Below are positions 1 to 9,615 of a stretch of DNA of 64,000 nucleotides, piece after piece (position 1 is the stretch's first letter; every line of letters begins with the position of its first letter). Source of the DNA: Pelomonas baiyunensis. GTDB lineage: Bacteria > Pseudomonadota > Gammaproteobacteria > Burkholderiales > Burkholderiaceae_C. The position numbers and the translations under genes were made by a program. The stretch is taken from assembly GCF_043555935.1 (NCBI RefSeq), contig NZ_JBIGIB010000002.1, forward strand, positions 1 through 64,000, written 5' to 3'. The notes beneath the pieces are model-generated. The model searched no databases and had not been told where the DNA came from. It saw nothing but the letters and a program-made list of their open reading frames with translations.

Positions 1-71
1 TGTACGACGTGTACTTCTGCCATCAGCGCTTCACGCAGTTCGACCTACGTGAGCCTCTGTTGGACACTTGA
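1..71 (+). CDS. IS481-family transposase, C-terminal tail (partial)
   Basis: Reading from base 3, the frame gives 22 residues including VYFCHQRFTQFDLRE and a TGA stop at 69-71. This VYFCHQ...DLR ending is typical of IS481-family DDE transposases and integrases. The gene begins upstream of the window. It lies just inside the terminal repeat, as expected for the 3' end of the transposase. Only the tail is visible, so catalytic integrity cannot be judged. Confidence 0.6.
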   Translation, partial: YDVYFCHQRFTQFDLREPLLDT

Positions 72-125
72 GAACGCGTTACCCATGTCCTGGCACGGGT
101 GTTACCCATGTCTCCGGTCTAAACA
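1..125 (+). mobile_element. Right end of an IS481-type insertion sequence
   Basis: The window opens inside an insertion sequence. The tail of a transposase frame ends at 71. It is followed by two copies of GTTACCCATGTC (78-89 and 101-112), the second running into TCTCCGGTCTAAACA, which ends at about 125. An end of the type ...CCATGTCTCCGGTCTAAACA (inverse TGTTTAGACCGG...) is what I expect of IS481-family terminal inverted repeats in proteobacteria. The left end and any target duplication lie outside the window, so the exact border is an estimate. Confidence 0.6.
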
Positions 126-243
126 GCGCAGCAGAAGAAAGTTACCCCGCCGCCGGGCGGGACTCCCGGCACGGTGCACCGAGTCCAAAGGCTCTTGGCA
201 AAAGCATCCAACCCATCAACCCAGTCGGCGCCCACCCGAGCGC

Positions 244-2520
244 TCAAATCTTCATCTCCCACCGCACCTGCCACTGCGTATAACTCGGCCCCCCACTGCG
301 CGACGTGATCAGCTGATCGCCCGTGTTGATGACCGACCCCGTGAAGTAGTCCATCGCCGACAGGTTGCTCGCCGACACCCGCAACGACTGCTCCGGGTTG
401 ATCGCCCACAGTGCGAAGGCGTCCACCACCGCCTTGCGGCTGGCGGTGCTTTCGGTGATCAGCGTTTGCTGGATGGTCGTGGAGGGCGTCCAGTTCAGCG
501 AGGCGCCGAGCGTGAGTGGCAGTGAACGCAGGCGGTAGTCGGCGCCCAGGTTGGCGGTTGCCTTGGGTTGGCCGTCGATGTGGTTGTTCGGGCCTGAAAT
601 GCCGTCCACCTTGGAGGTGAAGAAGCTGAAGTTGCTGCGCACATTGATCGGCCAGGCGTTGTCGAAGTACTCGTCCAGCCGGAAGCGTGCTTCCAGCTCC
701 AGCCCCGCGGTGGAGGCCTTGCCGATGTTCTGCGGGCGGGCCACCCAGCGCTGGGTGGCGGCCCAGGGCACGGTTTCCAGGGCAGTCACGGTGCGCATCA
801 GGTTGGTGATGCGCCGGGCGAAGAAGTTCGCGCTCAGCAGGCCACCCTTGCTCAGGTAGTGCTCCACACCCACCTCCACGCCGGTGGCCAGTTCGGGCTT
901 CAGGTCGGGGTTGCCGGCGCGGTCAGGGGTGTTGGCCTGGTGGGGCACCTGGCTGTTGATGGTGGGGCGCGCGATCAGGTCTTGCAGCTGCGGGCTGCGG
1001 TAGCTGCGGGTCAGGCTGGCCCGGATCAGGTCGCGGCCGCGGTCGTCCAGCTTGTAGCGGGCGTGGGCCAGCGGCGTGAACACGCTGGAGGTGTTGCGCG
1101 CGTCGTACGTGGCAGCGCTGGAGCGGGTGCGGATGCCCTCCCAGCGGGCGCCGGCGTAGAAGTCCCAGCGTTTGCCCACGCTCCATTCGTCTTGCGCGTA
1201 GGCGGCGAGCCGGGTCGAGGCGGCGTCCAGGTCATCGCCGAAGTCGTCCAGTCCGGCCTGCGGAGCGCCATTGACCAAGGTCACGCGGTTCTGGTGCCGG
1301 GTGTTGCCCTCGGCCTCGAAGCCGGTCACCAGCGAGTGTTCGTCGCCCAGGTTGTGCGACAGCTTGGCCAGTGCGCTCCAGCTGTTGTCGTGGCTGGCGG
1401 TGGTGTCTTCCTGCAGGCGGGTGGCTGCGCCTGCCAGTCGCTCCTGGCGCACGCTGTGCGCGTCGGCCCGGGCGCGGCCCACACCGGCGCGGGCTTCCAC
1501 GCGCGTCTCGCTGCTCAGGCGGCTTTGCCACTGGGCGTTCAGGCGCGCCATGGTGAAGCGGTTGTCGCCTTGCGTGTCCACGCTGTCGAAGAACCCGGCC
1601 GGGCGCGGGTTCGGTGTGGGCGTGGTGGTTTGCTGCAGCTGCGAGTCCGTGGTGGAGCGGCTCGACACGATGAAAGGCTGGATGGCCAGGCTGTCGGTGC
1701 CGTTGAGCTTGAACTGCACCCGGCCCGTCAGGTTCAGCGCCTTGCGGTCTTCCTCGCTGCGCCCTCGCGACACGAGCAGGCTGTCGGTGTTGGCCGCCAC
1801 CGAGTGGGTGAGGGTGTCGTTGATGACGTCATCCAACCGCTTGGCCTGCATGGCATTGACGGTCAGGTTGTAGGCATGGCCTTCGCCGAAGGTGTCGTTG
1901 CGGCTCCAGCCGATGCCCGGGCTGATCTGCCCGCGCTCGGTGGCAAACCCGGCGCGGAACTCGTTGAGCGTGCGCTTCAGCGCCTCGCGCAGCACCACGT
2001 TGATGGTGCCCGCCACCGCGCGCGTGCCGTACTCGGCGGTCGGTGCGCGCAGCACCTCGATGCGTTCCACCTGCTCGGGGGGTAGTTGGTCCAGCGAGAA
2101 GCCGGGCGGCATGCGCTCGCCGTTCACCAGGATTTGCGTGTAGCCACCTCCCATGCCGCGCATGCGGATGTCGCCGCCGCGCCCCGGGCGGCCGCCGGTG
2201 GTGACGCCAGGCAGGCGCTTGAGCACCTCGCCCAGGGTGCTGTCGCCGAACTTCTCGATCTCCTCGCGGGTCACGACGATCTTGCTGGCCGTGGAGGCCT
2301 TGCGGATGGACTCGTCACTCGCCGTGCCGCTGATCTCCACGCGCTTGAGCTGCTCGCCGGCCTTGGCCGCCGGGGCGGGCGCGCTGGCGGCGGCGTCGGG
2401 CGCGGCGGGGCGGCTTTGGGGCTGGCCCTGGGGTTGGGTTTGCGCTTGGGCGGCGGGCAGGGCGGCGCCCGCGAGCAAGGCGGCGGCCAGAACGTTGAGG
2501 CTGGGGCGTGGCGTGTGCAT
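244..2520 (-). CDS. TonB-dependent outer-membrane receptor
   Basis: A 758-residue outer-membrane active transporter for an unidentified ligand, powered by TonB-ExbBD. It has a signal peptide (residues 1-26, ending AQA), then a long Ala/Pro/Gln-rich linker to about residue 58. The plug domain includes GDSTLGEVLKRLPGV, the IRMRG motif and QVERIEVLRAPTAEYG (about 60-200). The remainder is a beta-barrel with repeated aromatic strand motifs. The last residue is Ile (WEMKI) rather than the usual Phe. It is divergent from apbC; the 190-bp spacer should hold both promoters. No siderophore or cobalamin gene is nearby, so the substrate is open. Confidence 0.9.
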   Translation of the reverse strand: MHTPRPSLNVLAAALLAGAALPAAQAQTQPQGQPQSRPAAPDAAASAPAPAAKAGEQLKRVEISGTASDESIRKASTASKIVVTREEIEKFGDSTLGEVLKRLPGVTTGGRPGRGGDIRMRGMGGGYTQILVNGERMPPGFSLDQLPPEQVERIEVLRAPTAEYGTRAVAGTINVVLREALKRTLNEFRAGFATERGQISPGIGWSRNDTFGEGHAYNLTVNAMQAKRLDDVINDTLTHSVAANTDSLLVSRGRSEEDRKALNLTGRVQFKLNGTDSLAIQPFIVSSRSTTDSQLQQTTTPTPNPRPAGFFDSVDTQGDNRFTMARLNAQWQSRLSSETRVEARAGVGRARADAHSVRQERLAGAATRLQEDTTASHDNSWSALAKLSHNLGDEHSLVTGFEAEGNTRHQNRVTLVNGAPQAGLDDFGDDLDAASTRLAAYAQDEWSVGKRWDFYAGARWEGIRTRSSAATYDARNTSSVFTPLAHARYKLDDRGRDLIRASLTRSYRSPQLQDLIARPTINSQVPHQANTPDRAGNPDLKPELATGVEVGVEHYLSKGGLLSANFFARRITNLMRTVTALETVPWAATQRWVARPQNIGKASTAGLELEARFRLDEYFDNAWPINVRSNFSFFTSKVDGISGPNNHIDGQPKATANLGADYRLRSLPLTLGASLNWTPSTTIQQTLITESTASRKAVVDAFALWAINPEQSLRVSASNLSAMDYFTGSVINTGDQLITSRSGGPSYTQWQVRWEMKI

Positions 2521-2710
2521 AGCCCGTCAGCTTGCCATGCGGGGCGCCGCCGCTTGTGGCCTGCGCGTTAACGCAAATCTTCTTTACCGATTCAGTCAAA
2601 AGTCATGGTGGCCATCAACGCTGCCGGGGCCGCTCATGGGCCTGCGCGGAAGCCGGGAACACCCCCCGGGCTAGACTGCGCGCCCCTCAGATTCACAAGC
2701 CCGCACCGCC

Positions 2711-3805
2711 ATGACCGCGATCACAGAAGCCCAGCTGCAACCCCTTCTGCAAGCCGTGACGGACCCCGGCAGTGGCCGCACGCTGGGCGACAGCAAGGCG
2801 CTGCGCACCGTGCGCGTGGACGGTGCGGACGTCAGCGTGGACATTGAACTGGGCTACCCCGCTGCCAGCCAGCACGCCAGCCTGCGCGCGGCCGTCATTG
2901 CCGCAGCGCGGGCACTGCCGGGTGTGGGCAACGTCAGCGTCAGCATCTCCACCAAGGTGGTGGCGCACGCGGTGCAGCGCGGCGTGCAGCTGCTGCCGGG
3001 CGTGAAGAACATCATTGCCGTGGCCTCGGGCAAGGGCGGCGTGGGCAAGAGCACCACGGCCGCCAACCTGGCGCTGGCGCTGGCCGCCGAGGGCGCCAAG
3101 GTGGGCGTGCTGGATGCCGATATCTATGGCCCCAGCCAGCCCACCATGCTGGGCACCAGCGGCCGCCCCGAGACGCTGGATGGCCAAACCATGGAGCCGC
3201 ACATCGCCCACGGTCTGCAGGTCAACTCCATCGGCTTCCTGGTGGATGACGACCAGGCCATGATCTGGCGCGGCCCCATGGCCACGCAGGCGCTGGAGCA
3301 GCTGCTGCGCCAGACCCGCTGGCAGGAGCTGGACTACCTGGTGGTGGACATGCCGCCCGGCACCGGCGACATCCAACTCACGCTGTCGCAGCGCGTGCCG
3401 GTGACCGGCGCCGTCATCGTGACCACGCCGCAGGACATCGCCCTCATCGACGCCAAGAAGGGCCTGAAGATGTTCGAGAAGGTGGGCGTGCCCATCCTCG
3501 GCATCGTCGAGAACATGGCGGTGCACATCTGCTCGAACTGCGGCCACGCGGAGCACATCTTCGGCGCCGAGGGCGGCCAGAAGATGGCCACCCAGTATGG
3601 CACGGTACTGTTGGGTTCGCTGCCCCTGGCCATGAACATCCGCGCCCAGGCGGACTCGGGCCGCCCCACTGTGGTGGCCGAGCCCGACAGCGAGGCCGCG
3701 GGCCTGTACCGGGCGCTGGCGCGCAAGGTGGCCGTGAAGATCGCGGGCCAGGGCAAGGACTACTCCAGCAAGTTCCCCAGCATCTCGATTTCCAAGGGCA
3801 CCTGA
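2711..3805 (+). CDS. apbC: Iron-sulfur cluster carrier protein ApbC/Mrp
   Basis: A 364-residue cytosolic P-loop ATPase of the Mrp/NBP35 family, which binds and transfers [4Fe-4S] clusters. It has an N-terminal DUF59/MIP18 domain (about 1-95), a deviant Walker A GKGGVGKST near residues 107-115, a Walker B-like LVVDMPPGTGD, and the cluster-binding pair C274-x-x-C277 (CSNC). The length is normal for the family. It stands alone between the divergent receptor gene and the formate dehydrogenase genes. An iron-sulfur carrier beside a multi-cluster enzyme is suggestive but not proof of a dedicated role. Confidence 0.93.
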   Translation: MTAITEAQLQPLLQAVTDPGSGRTLGDSKALRTVRVDGADVSVDIELGYPAASQHASLRAAVIAAARALPGVGNVSVSISTKVVAHAVQRGVQLLPGVKNIIAVASGKGGVGKSTTAANLALALAAEGAKVGVLDADIYGPSQPTMLGTSGRPETLDGQTMEPHIAHGLQVNSIGFLVDDDQAMIWRGPMATQALEQLLRQTRWQELDYLVVDMPPGTGDIQLTLSQRVPVTGAVIVTTPQDIALIDAKKGLKMFEKVGVPILGIVENMAVHICSNCGHAEHIFGAEGGQKMATQYGTVLLGSLPLAMNIRAQADSGRPTVVAEPDSEAAGLYRALARKVAVKIAGQGKDYSSKFPSISISKGT

Positions 3806-3981
3806 CGTTCCAATTTCCTGACATCACCCTGACGGGCTGGAATGTCCCACCCAATCGGTGAGGAGGTGTAAAGCCTATTGGACAAGCCGAGTCGATTGTG
3901 GAGAAATGCGGGCGCTGCCGCGTGCCGGCGTCGATCATCAATGTTTAGGACGTGAGGCTCAGGCCTCAGGAGACGACTCCC

Positions 3982-6900
3982 ATGGACATGAACCGGAGGC
4001 ACTTCTTCCGGGTGAGTGGCGCGGGGCTGGCTGCATCCAGCCTGGTCGCGCTTGGGTTTTCGCCAACGGCCGCGCTGGCCGAGACGCGCAACTTCAAACT
4101 CTCCCGGGCCACTGAAACCCGCAACACCTGCCCCTACTGCTCGGTGGGCTGCGGGATCATCATGTACAGCCTGGGCGACAAGGCGAAGAACGTCACGTCG
4201 TCCATCATCCACATCGAAGGTGACCCGGACCACCCGGTCAACCGCGGCACGCTGTGCCCGAAGGGCGCCGGCCTGCTCGACTTCGTGCACAGCCCCAACC
4301 GGCTGAAGTTCCCGGAGATTCGCGAGCCGGGCAGCAAGGAATGGAAGCGCGTGAGCTGGGACGAGGCGATGGATCGCCTGGTCAAGCTGATGAAGGCCGA
4401 CCGCGACGCCAACTTCCAGGCCACCAACGCCGACGGCAAGACCGTCAACCGCTGGCTCACCACCGGCATGCTCTGCGCGAGCGCATCCTCCAACGAAGCG
4501 GGCTACATCACCCACAAGGCGATGCGCTCGATGGGGATGCTCGTCTTCGACAACCAGGCGCGCGTTTGACACGCCCCGACGGTGGCCAGTCTGGCCCCGA
4601 CGTTTGGGCGCGGTGCGATGACCAACCATTGGGTGGACATCAAGAACGCCGACCTCGTGCTGATCATGGGCGGCAATGCCGCCGAGGCCCACCCCTGCGG
4701 GTTCAAGTGGGTCATTGAGGCCAAGCACCACAACAAGGCCAAGTTGATCGTGGTCGACCCCCGCTTTACGCGGTCGGCGTCCATGAGCGATTACTACGCC
4801 CCCATCCGGGCGGGGTCCGACATCGCCTTCCTGGCCGGTGTCGTCAACTACCTGCTGAGCAACAACAAGATCCAGGCGGAGTACGTCAAGAACTACACCA
4901 ACGCCAGCTTCATCGTGGGCGAGGACTACAAGTTCAACGACGGCCTGTTCAGTGGCTACGACGAAGCCAAGCGTCGCTACGACAACAAGAGCTGGGGCTA
5001 CGAGCTGGACGACAAGGGCTTTGCCAAGGTCGACCCGACGCTGGAACACCCGCGCTGCGTGCTCAACGTGATGAAGGCGCACTACGCGCGCTACACGCCG
5101 GAGTTGGTCAGCAAGATCACCGGCACGCCGAAGGACAAGTTCCTGAAGGTGTGCGAAATGATCGCGGAGACCTCGAAGCCCAACAAGGTGATGACCATCA
5201 TGTACGCCCTGGGCTGGACACAGCACAGCCAGGGCTCGCAGATGATCCGCACCGCGGCCATCATGCAGCTGCTGCTGGGCAACATCGGTCTGCCGGGTGG
5301 TGGTATGAACGCGCTGCGCGGCCACTCGAACATCCAGGGCCTCACCGACCTGGGCCTGCTCTCCACCTCCATGACGGGCTACATGAGCCTGCCGCGCGAG
5401 AGCGAGCAAGACCTGGAGACTTACTACAAGCCTCGCGCGGTCAAGCCCCTGCGGCCGGGCCAGATGAGCTTCTGGCAGAACTACCCCAAGTTCTTCGTGA
5501 GCCATCAGAAAGCCTGGTGGGGCAAGGCGGCCACGGCCGAGAACGAGTGGGCCTTCCACTACCTGCCCAAGTGGGACAAGGCCTACGACGTGCTCCAGGC
5601 CTTCGAGCTCATGAACCAGGGCAAGCTCAACGGCTACATCTGCCAGGGCTTCAACCCGGTCGGCTCCTTCCCGAACAAGAAGAAGATCGTCGCGGGCCTG
5701 TCCAAGCTCAAGTACCTGGTCATCATCGACCCGCTCATCACCGAAACCGCCGAGTTCTGGAAGAACCACGGCGAGCACCACGACGTGAAGAGCGAGGACA
5801 TCCAGACCACGGTGTTCCGCTTCCCGAGCACCTGCTTTGCCGAGGAAGACGGCTCGCTCACCAACTCCGGCCGCTGGTTGCAGTGGCACTGGAAGGGCGC
5901 GGAGCCTCCGGGTGAAGCCAAGGGCGACCCGGAAATCATTGCCCACCTCTTCACGCGCCTGAAGGCGGCCTACGTGAAGGAGGGCGGTGCCTTCCCCGAC
6001 CCCATCCTCAACCTGACCTGGCCGTATGCCCAGCCCACCAATCCTTCCGCGGAGGAGTTGGCCAAGGAGTACAACGGCAAGGCCTTGGGCGATGTGCTGG
6101 ACCCCAAAGACCCGACCAAGGTGCTGGTGAAGGCGGGCGACCAGATCGCCGGCTTCGGCCAGCTGCGGGACGACGGTTCCACCTCGTCGGGCTGCTGGAT
6201 CTATGCCGGTGCCTGGACGCAAGCGGGCAACCAGATGGCCCGCCGCGACAACGCCGACCCGTGGGGCATTGGCCAAACGCTGAACTGGGCCTGGGCCTGG
6301 CCGGCGAACCGCCGGGTGCTCTACAACGCCGCGTCGTGCGACCCCACCGGCAAGCCCTGGAACGCCAAGCGGCGCCTGGTGGCCTGGAACGGTGAGAAGT
6401 GGGGCGGCTCGGATGTGCCGGACATCCGGCCGGACGCCAACCCGACCGATGCCGACGCCGTGCGCCCGTTCATCATGACGGCCGAAGGCGTGGCACGCCT
6501 GTTCGCGCCCACCGGCATGGCCGAAGGTCCGCTGCCCGAGCACTACGAGCCGTTCGAGACGCCGCTGCTGGCCAACCCCATGCACCCGAACAACCCCACG
6601 GCCAAGAGCAATCCGGCCGCGCGGGTGTTCAAGGGCGACATGGAAGCCTTCGGCACGCCCAAGGACTTCCCGTACGTGGCGACGTCCTATCGCCTGACCG
6701 AGCATTTCCACTACTGGACCAAGAACGTCCGCAGCAACGCGGTCATCCAGCCGCAGCAGTTCGTGGAAATTGGCGAGGAGCTGGCCAAGGACAAGGGCAT
6801 CGCCAATGGCGATTGGGTGAAGGTGAGCAGCAACCGCGGCTTCATCAAGGCGGTGGTGGTGGTGACCAAGCGAATCGCTTCGCTCGATGTGGACGGCAAA

Positions 6901-7053
6901 CGTGTCCACACCGTGGGCTTGCCCAACCACTGGGGCTTTGTGGGTGTGGCCAAACCCGGGTATCTCGTGAACACGCTGACCCCCTTCGTGGGCGACGCCA
7001 ACACGCAGACCCCCGAGTTCAAGAGCTTCACCGTCAACATTGAAAAGGCCTGA
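3982..7053 (+). CDS. fdnG: Formate dehydrogenase-N-type catalytic subunit, selenocysteine-containing
   Basis: Catalytic subunit of a periplasm-facing respiratory formate dehydrogenase (formate to CO2, electrons to quinone through FdnH/FdnI), binding bis-MGD and one [4Fe-4S] cluster. The protein is 1023 residues if the in-frame TGA at 4567-4569 is read as selenocysteine (U196, the same position as in E. coli FdnG). The context DNQARV-U-HAPTVASLAPTF is the conserved FdnG active-site context. A twin-arginine signal (NRRHFFRVSG) starts the protein. Cluster cysteines follow in CPYCSVGC with a later Cys in GTLCPKG. The start at 3982 is chosen for AGGAGA at 3968-3973. The second half, from 4582, is fully open to the stop at 7051. 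fdnH follows after 2 bases. Confidence 0.97.
4572..4610 (+). promoter_or_regulatory. SECIS element of fdnG
   Basis: Two codons after the UGA the message can fold into a bacterial SECIS. The core is 4581-4598: GG paired with CC, a bulged U at 4583, a GGCC/GGCC stem, and the apical loop AGUCU (4588-4592). As I recall the E. coli fdnG element, it has the same bulged U and AGUCU loop. An outer stem, CGCCC 4572-4576 with GGGCG 4606-4610, extends it. This is the site where SelB would deliver Sec-tRNA. Confidence 0.85.
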
Positions 7054-7055
7054 CC

Positions 7056-7970
7056 ATGTCCTCCCTTCAATCTCTGGACATCGCCAAGCGCTCGGCCACC
7101 ACCACGCCGTCCACCCAGGCCCGCACGCACGTTGCTGAAGTGGCCAAGCTCATCGACGTGTCCTCCTGCATTGGCTGCAAGGCCTGCCAGGTGGCGTGCA
7201 TGCAGTGGAACGACCTGCGTGACGACGTGGGCGACAACGTCGGCACCTACGACAACCCGCGTGATCTGTCCGCCCAAAGCTGGACGGTGATGCGGTTCTC
7301 TGAAGTCGAGGTCGAGAAGGACAAGCTCGAGTGGCTGATCCGCAAGGACGGCTGCATGCACTGCGAGGACCCGGGCTGCCTGAAAAGCTGCCCGGCCCCC
7401 GGCGCCATCGTGAAGTACACGAACGGCATCGTGGACTTCATCTCCGAGCACTGCGTCGGCTGCGGCAACTGCGTGACGGGCTGCCCGTTCGACGTGCCGC
7501 GCCTGAGCAAGGTCGACAACAAGGCCTACAAGTGCAGCCTGTGTTCTGACCGCGTGGGCGTGGGCCTTGAGCCTGCGTGCGCCAAGGCCTGCCCCACGGG
7601 CGCCATCCGCTTTGGCACCAAGGAAGACATGCTCGACTACGGTGCCGAGCGCGTGACTGACCTCAAGGACCGGGGCTTCGCCAACGCGGGCGTCTACGAC
7701 CCTCAGGGCGTGGGCGGCACCCACGTGGTGTACGTGCTGCAGCATGCGGACAAGCCGGAGCTGTACCACGGCCTGCCGGCTGAGCCCAAGATCAGCCCGC
7801 TGGTGTCGTTGTGGAAGGGTGTGGCCAAGCCGCTGGCGGTGGCCGCCATGATTGGTGCGGCGGTGGCGGGGTTCTTCCACTACACCCGCGTTGGCCCCAT
7901 CGAGGACCCGGACGATCCAAGCGCCGACCGCAATGCCGGCCGCAAGGATGCCGATCAACCCACTGCCTGA
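7056..7970 (+). CDS. fdnH: Formate dehydrogenase iron-sulfur (beta) subunit
   Basis: A 304-residue electron-transfer subunit carrying four [4Fe-4S] clusters between FdnG and the cytochrome b subunit. Four cysteine groups are visible in order: CIGCKACQVAC, CMHCEDPGCLKSC, CVGCGNCVTGC and CSLCSDRV...CAKAC. A single membrane anchor follows near residues 263-281 (VAAMIGAAVAGFFHYTRVG), as in FdnH/FdoH. It starts 2 bases after the fdnG stop and ends 12 bases before fdnI, so the three are co-transcribed. Length and motifs are complete. Confidence 0.96.
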   Translation: MSSLQSLDIAKRSATTTPSTQARTHVAEVAKLIDVSSCIGCKACQVACMQWNDLRDDVGDNVGTYDNPRDLSAQSWTVMRFSEVEVEKDKLEWLIRKDGCMHCEDPGCLKSCPAPGAIVKYTNGIVDFISEHCVGCGNCVTGCPFDVPRLSKVDNKAYKCSLCSDRVGVGLEPACAKACPTGAIRFGTKEDMLDYGAERVTDLKDRGFANAGVYDPQGVGGTHVVYVLQHADKPELYHGLPAEPKISPLVSLWKGVAKPLAVAAMIGAAVAGFFHYTRVGPIEDPDDPSADRNAGRKDADQPTA

Positions 7971-7982
7971 CCGGAGCGCAAC

Positions 7983-8606
7983 ATGGCTACACGCTTTCTG
8001 CAGCGCTACAACGCTGGCGAGCGCACCAACCACTGGTTGATCGTGCTGTTCTTCCTCGGTGCCGGGCTTTCGGGCTTGGCGTTCTTTCACCCCAGCCTGT
8101 TCTTCCTGACGGCGCTGTTCGGGGGCGGCACTTGGGCGCGCATCCTGCATCCCTTCATGGGCTTGCTGATGGCCGCGTGCTTCTTCGTGCTCTTCCTCAA
8201 GCTTTGGCGTCACAACGTGATGACCGAGGCCGACCGCGAGTGGATGAAGCACACCGGTGACATGCTGCGCGGTGACAAGAGCCGCATGCCGCCGGTCGGG
8301 CGCTACAACGCCGGTCAAAAGCAGGTGTTCTGGGTGATGGTGGTCAGTCTGGCAGTGCTGGTGTTGACCGGGTTCGTCTTCTGGCAGCCCTGGTTTGCGG
8401 ACAGCTTCCCCATCCTGGCGCGACGGATCGCCGTGCTGCTCCACGCCGTGTCGGCCACGGTGCTGGTGCTGTCGGTGATCGTCCACGTGTACGCGGCGAT
8501 CTGGGTCAAGGGCACGGTTCGCGCCATGACGCGCGGCACCGTGACCGAGGGCTGGGCGCGTCAGAATCACGCGCTGTGGCACCGTGAGATGACAGGCAAA
8601 CAGTGA
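7983..8606 (+). CDS. fdnI: Formate dehydrogenase cytochrome b556 (gamma) subunit
   Basis: A 207-residue membrane subunit with four hydrophobic helices (about 15-40, 55-75, 110-135, 150-175). It binds two b hemes and reduces quinone. Expected histidines sit in RTNHWL near the N-terminus, in HPFMGLL, and in HAVSATVLVLSVIVHVY of the last helices. The C-terminal tail (GWARQNHALWHREM) matches the FdnI/FdoI pattern. Its stop overlaps the GTG start of fdhE by four bases (GTGA), coupling enzyme and maturation factor. Confidence 0.95.
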   Translation: MATRFLQRYNAGERTNHWLIVLFFLGAGLSGLAFFHPSLFFLTALFGGGTWARILHPFMGLLMAACFFVLFLKLWRHNVMTEADREWMKHTGDMLRGDKSRMPPVGRYNAGQKQVFWVMVVSLAVLVLTGFVFWQPWFADSFPILARRIAVLLHAVSATVLVLSVIVHVYAAIWVKGTVRAMTRGTVTEGWARQNHALWHREMTGKQ

Positions 8607-9613
8607 CGGCGAACACCAGCAAGCTCCTCAGCCCGGAAGAAATCGCGGTTCGCGCGGGCGAACAGCTGACCTTCCTGCACCTGCCCGACGCGGGGGTGTT
8701 CGCGGCCCGTGCCCTGCGCCTTCGGGCGCTGGCGCCGGGGCACGCGATGGGCGACTTCCTGATGTTCGTGGCCGAGTTGGCCGACGCCCAGCACCGGGCG
8801 TTGGCTGCCGGCCAGCCGCGCGTGCTGCCCACGCCCGAGCAGGTGGATGCCGCCGCCCGCGACGGCGTGCCCCTGCTGCCGGCCAGCAGCTGGGCCCGTG
8901 ACCCCGCCTGGCGCGACGCTTTGCGGGCCTTGCTGCGCGACCTGTCGACGCGCCTCGCAGCGGGCCCGGCGCAAAACGCGGTGCTGGAGTTGGCGGCCGC
9001 GAGCGACGAGCATCTGGAAACCCAGGCCGGGCGCTTGCTGAATGGTGTGATGCTGGGGCTGGACATGGCCACGGCGCCGCTCATCGCCGCCGGCCTGCAG
9101 CTGTACTTTGTGCAGTTGGTGCAGCAAACGGCGCGGGCGTTCGACGGCGCCCCGGTGGCCCCCTTCGGCCGCATTGACGACGCCACCGCCTGCCCCTGCT
9201 GCGGCTCACGCCCCGTGGCTTCCGTGGAGCGGCTGGGCGCTGAAGGGGCGCGCTACCTGGCCTGCGGGCTGTGCGCCATGCAGTGGCACTACGTGCGCAT
9301 CAAGTGCACGCATTGCCAAAGCACCAAGGGCATCTCGCTCCAAAGCCTGGTGGCGGCTGACGGTGCCCAGGCCGAGTCGCAACCGGCCGTGCAGGCCGAG
9401 TGCTGCAGCGAGTGCGGCCACTACCTCAAGCTCATGCACCCGGCGCGCGACAACGGCATCGAGCCCGTGGCCGACGACCTCGCCACGTTGACACTGGACC
9501 TGCTCGTCAGCGGCGACGGCGATGGCGGTGGCCACCAGCGTCACGCGGTGAACCTGCTGCTGCTGTTCGGCGAGCCCGACGACAGCGCGCCGCCACCCGG
9601 TCGAGGGCATTGA
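8603..9613 (+). CDS. fdhE: Formate dehydrogenase accessory protein FdhE
   Basis: A 336-residue cytosolic maturation factor required for activity of respiratory formate dehydrogenases. FdhE is an iron-binding rubredoxin-like protein that interacts with the catalytic subunit. Its C-terminal half has the expected cysteine pairs: CPCCGSRP, CGLC, CTHCQSTKGI and CCSECGHYLK. The N-terminal half is helical and Ala/Leu-rich. The GTG start at 8603 overlaps the fdnI stop. selA begins 2 bases after its stop, placing Sec synthesis in the same transcript. Confidence 0.94.
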   Translation: MTANTSKLLSPEEIAVRAGEQLTFLHLPDAGVFAARALRLRALAPGHAMGDFLMFVAELADAQHRALAAGQPRVLPTPEQVDAAARDGVPLLPASSWARDPAWRDALRALLRDLSTRLAAGPAQNAVLELAAASDEHLETQAGRLLNGVMLGLDMATAPLIAAGLQLYFVQLVQQTARAFDGAPVAPFGRIDDATACPCCGSRPVASVERLGAEGARYLACGLCAMQWHYVRIKCTHCQSTKGISLQSLVAADGAQAESQPAVQAECCSECGHYLKLMHPARDNGIEPVADDLATLTLDLLVSGDGDGGGHQRHAVNLLLLFGEPDDSAPPPGRGH

Positions 9614-9615
9614 TC

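Noticed and set aside
2521..2710. Cobalamin riboswitch or Fur box before the TonB-dependent receptor
   Set aside because: No recognisable B12-box or Fur-like palindrome was seen in the spacer.
4567..4569. fdnG as a pseudogene or two separate genes because of the internal TGA
   Set aside because: Protein conservation continues in phase through the TGA, the position matches the known Sec residue, a SECIS follows, and selA, selB and tRNA-Sec are adjacent.
3760..6930. 1056-codon open frame on the minus strand opposite fdnG
   Set aside because: It mirrors the codon structure of fdnG on the other strand in high-GC DNA, has low-complexity His/Val/Arg-rich sequence and no recognisable domain.
9400..9615. 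N-terminal extension of selA within fdhE
   Set aside because: The extension overlaps 200 bases of fdhE in another frame and is Arg/Ala-rich without similarity. GTG 9616 with GAGGG upstream gives the family length.
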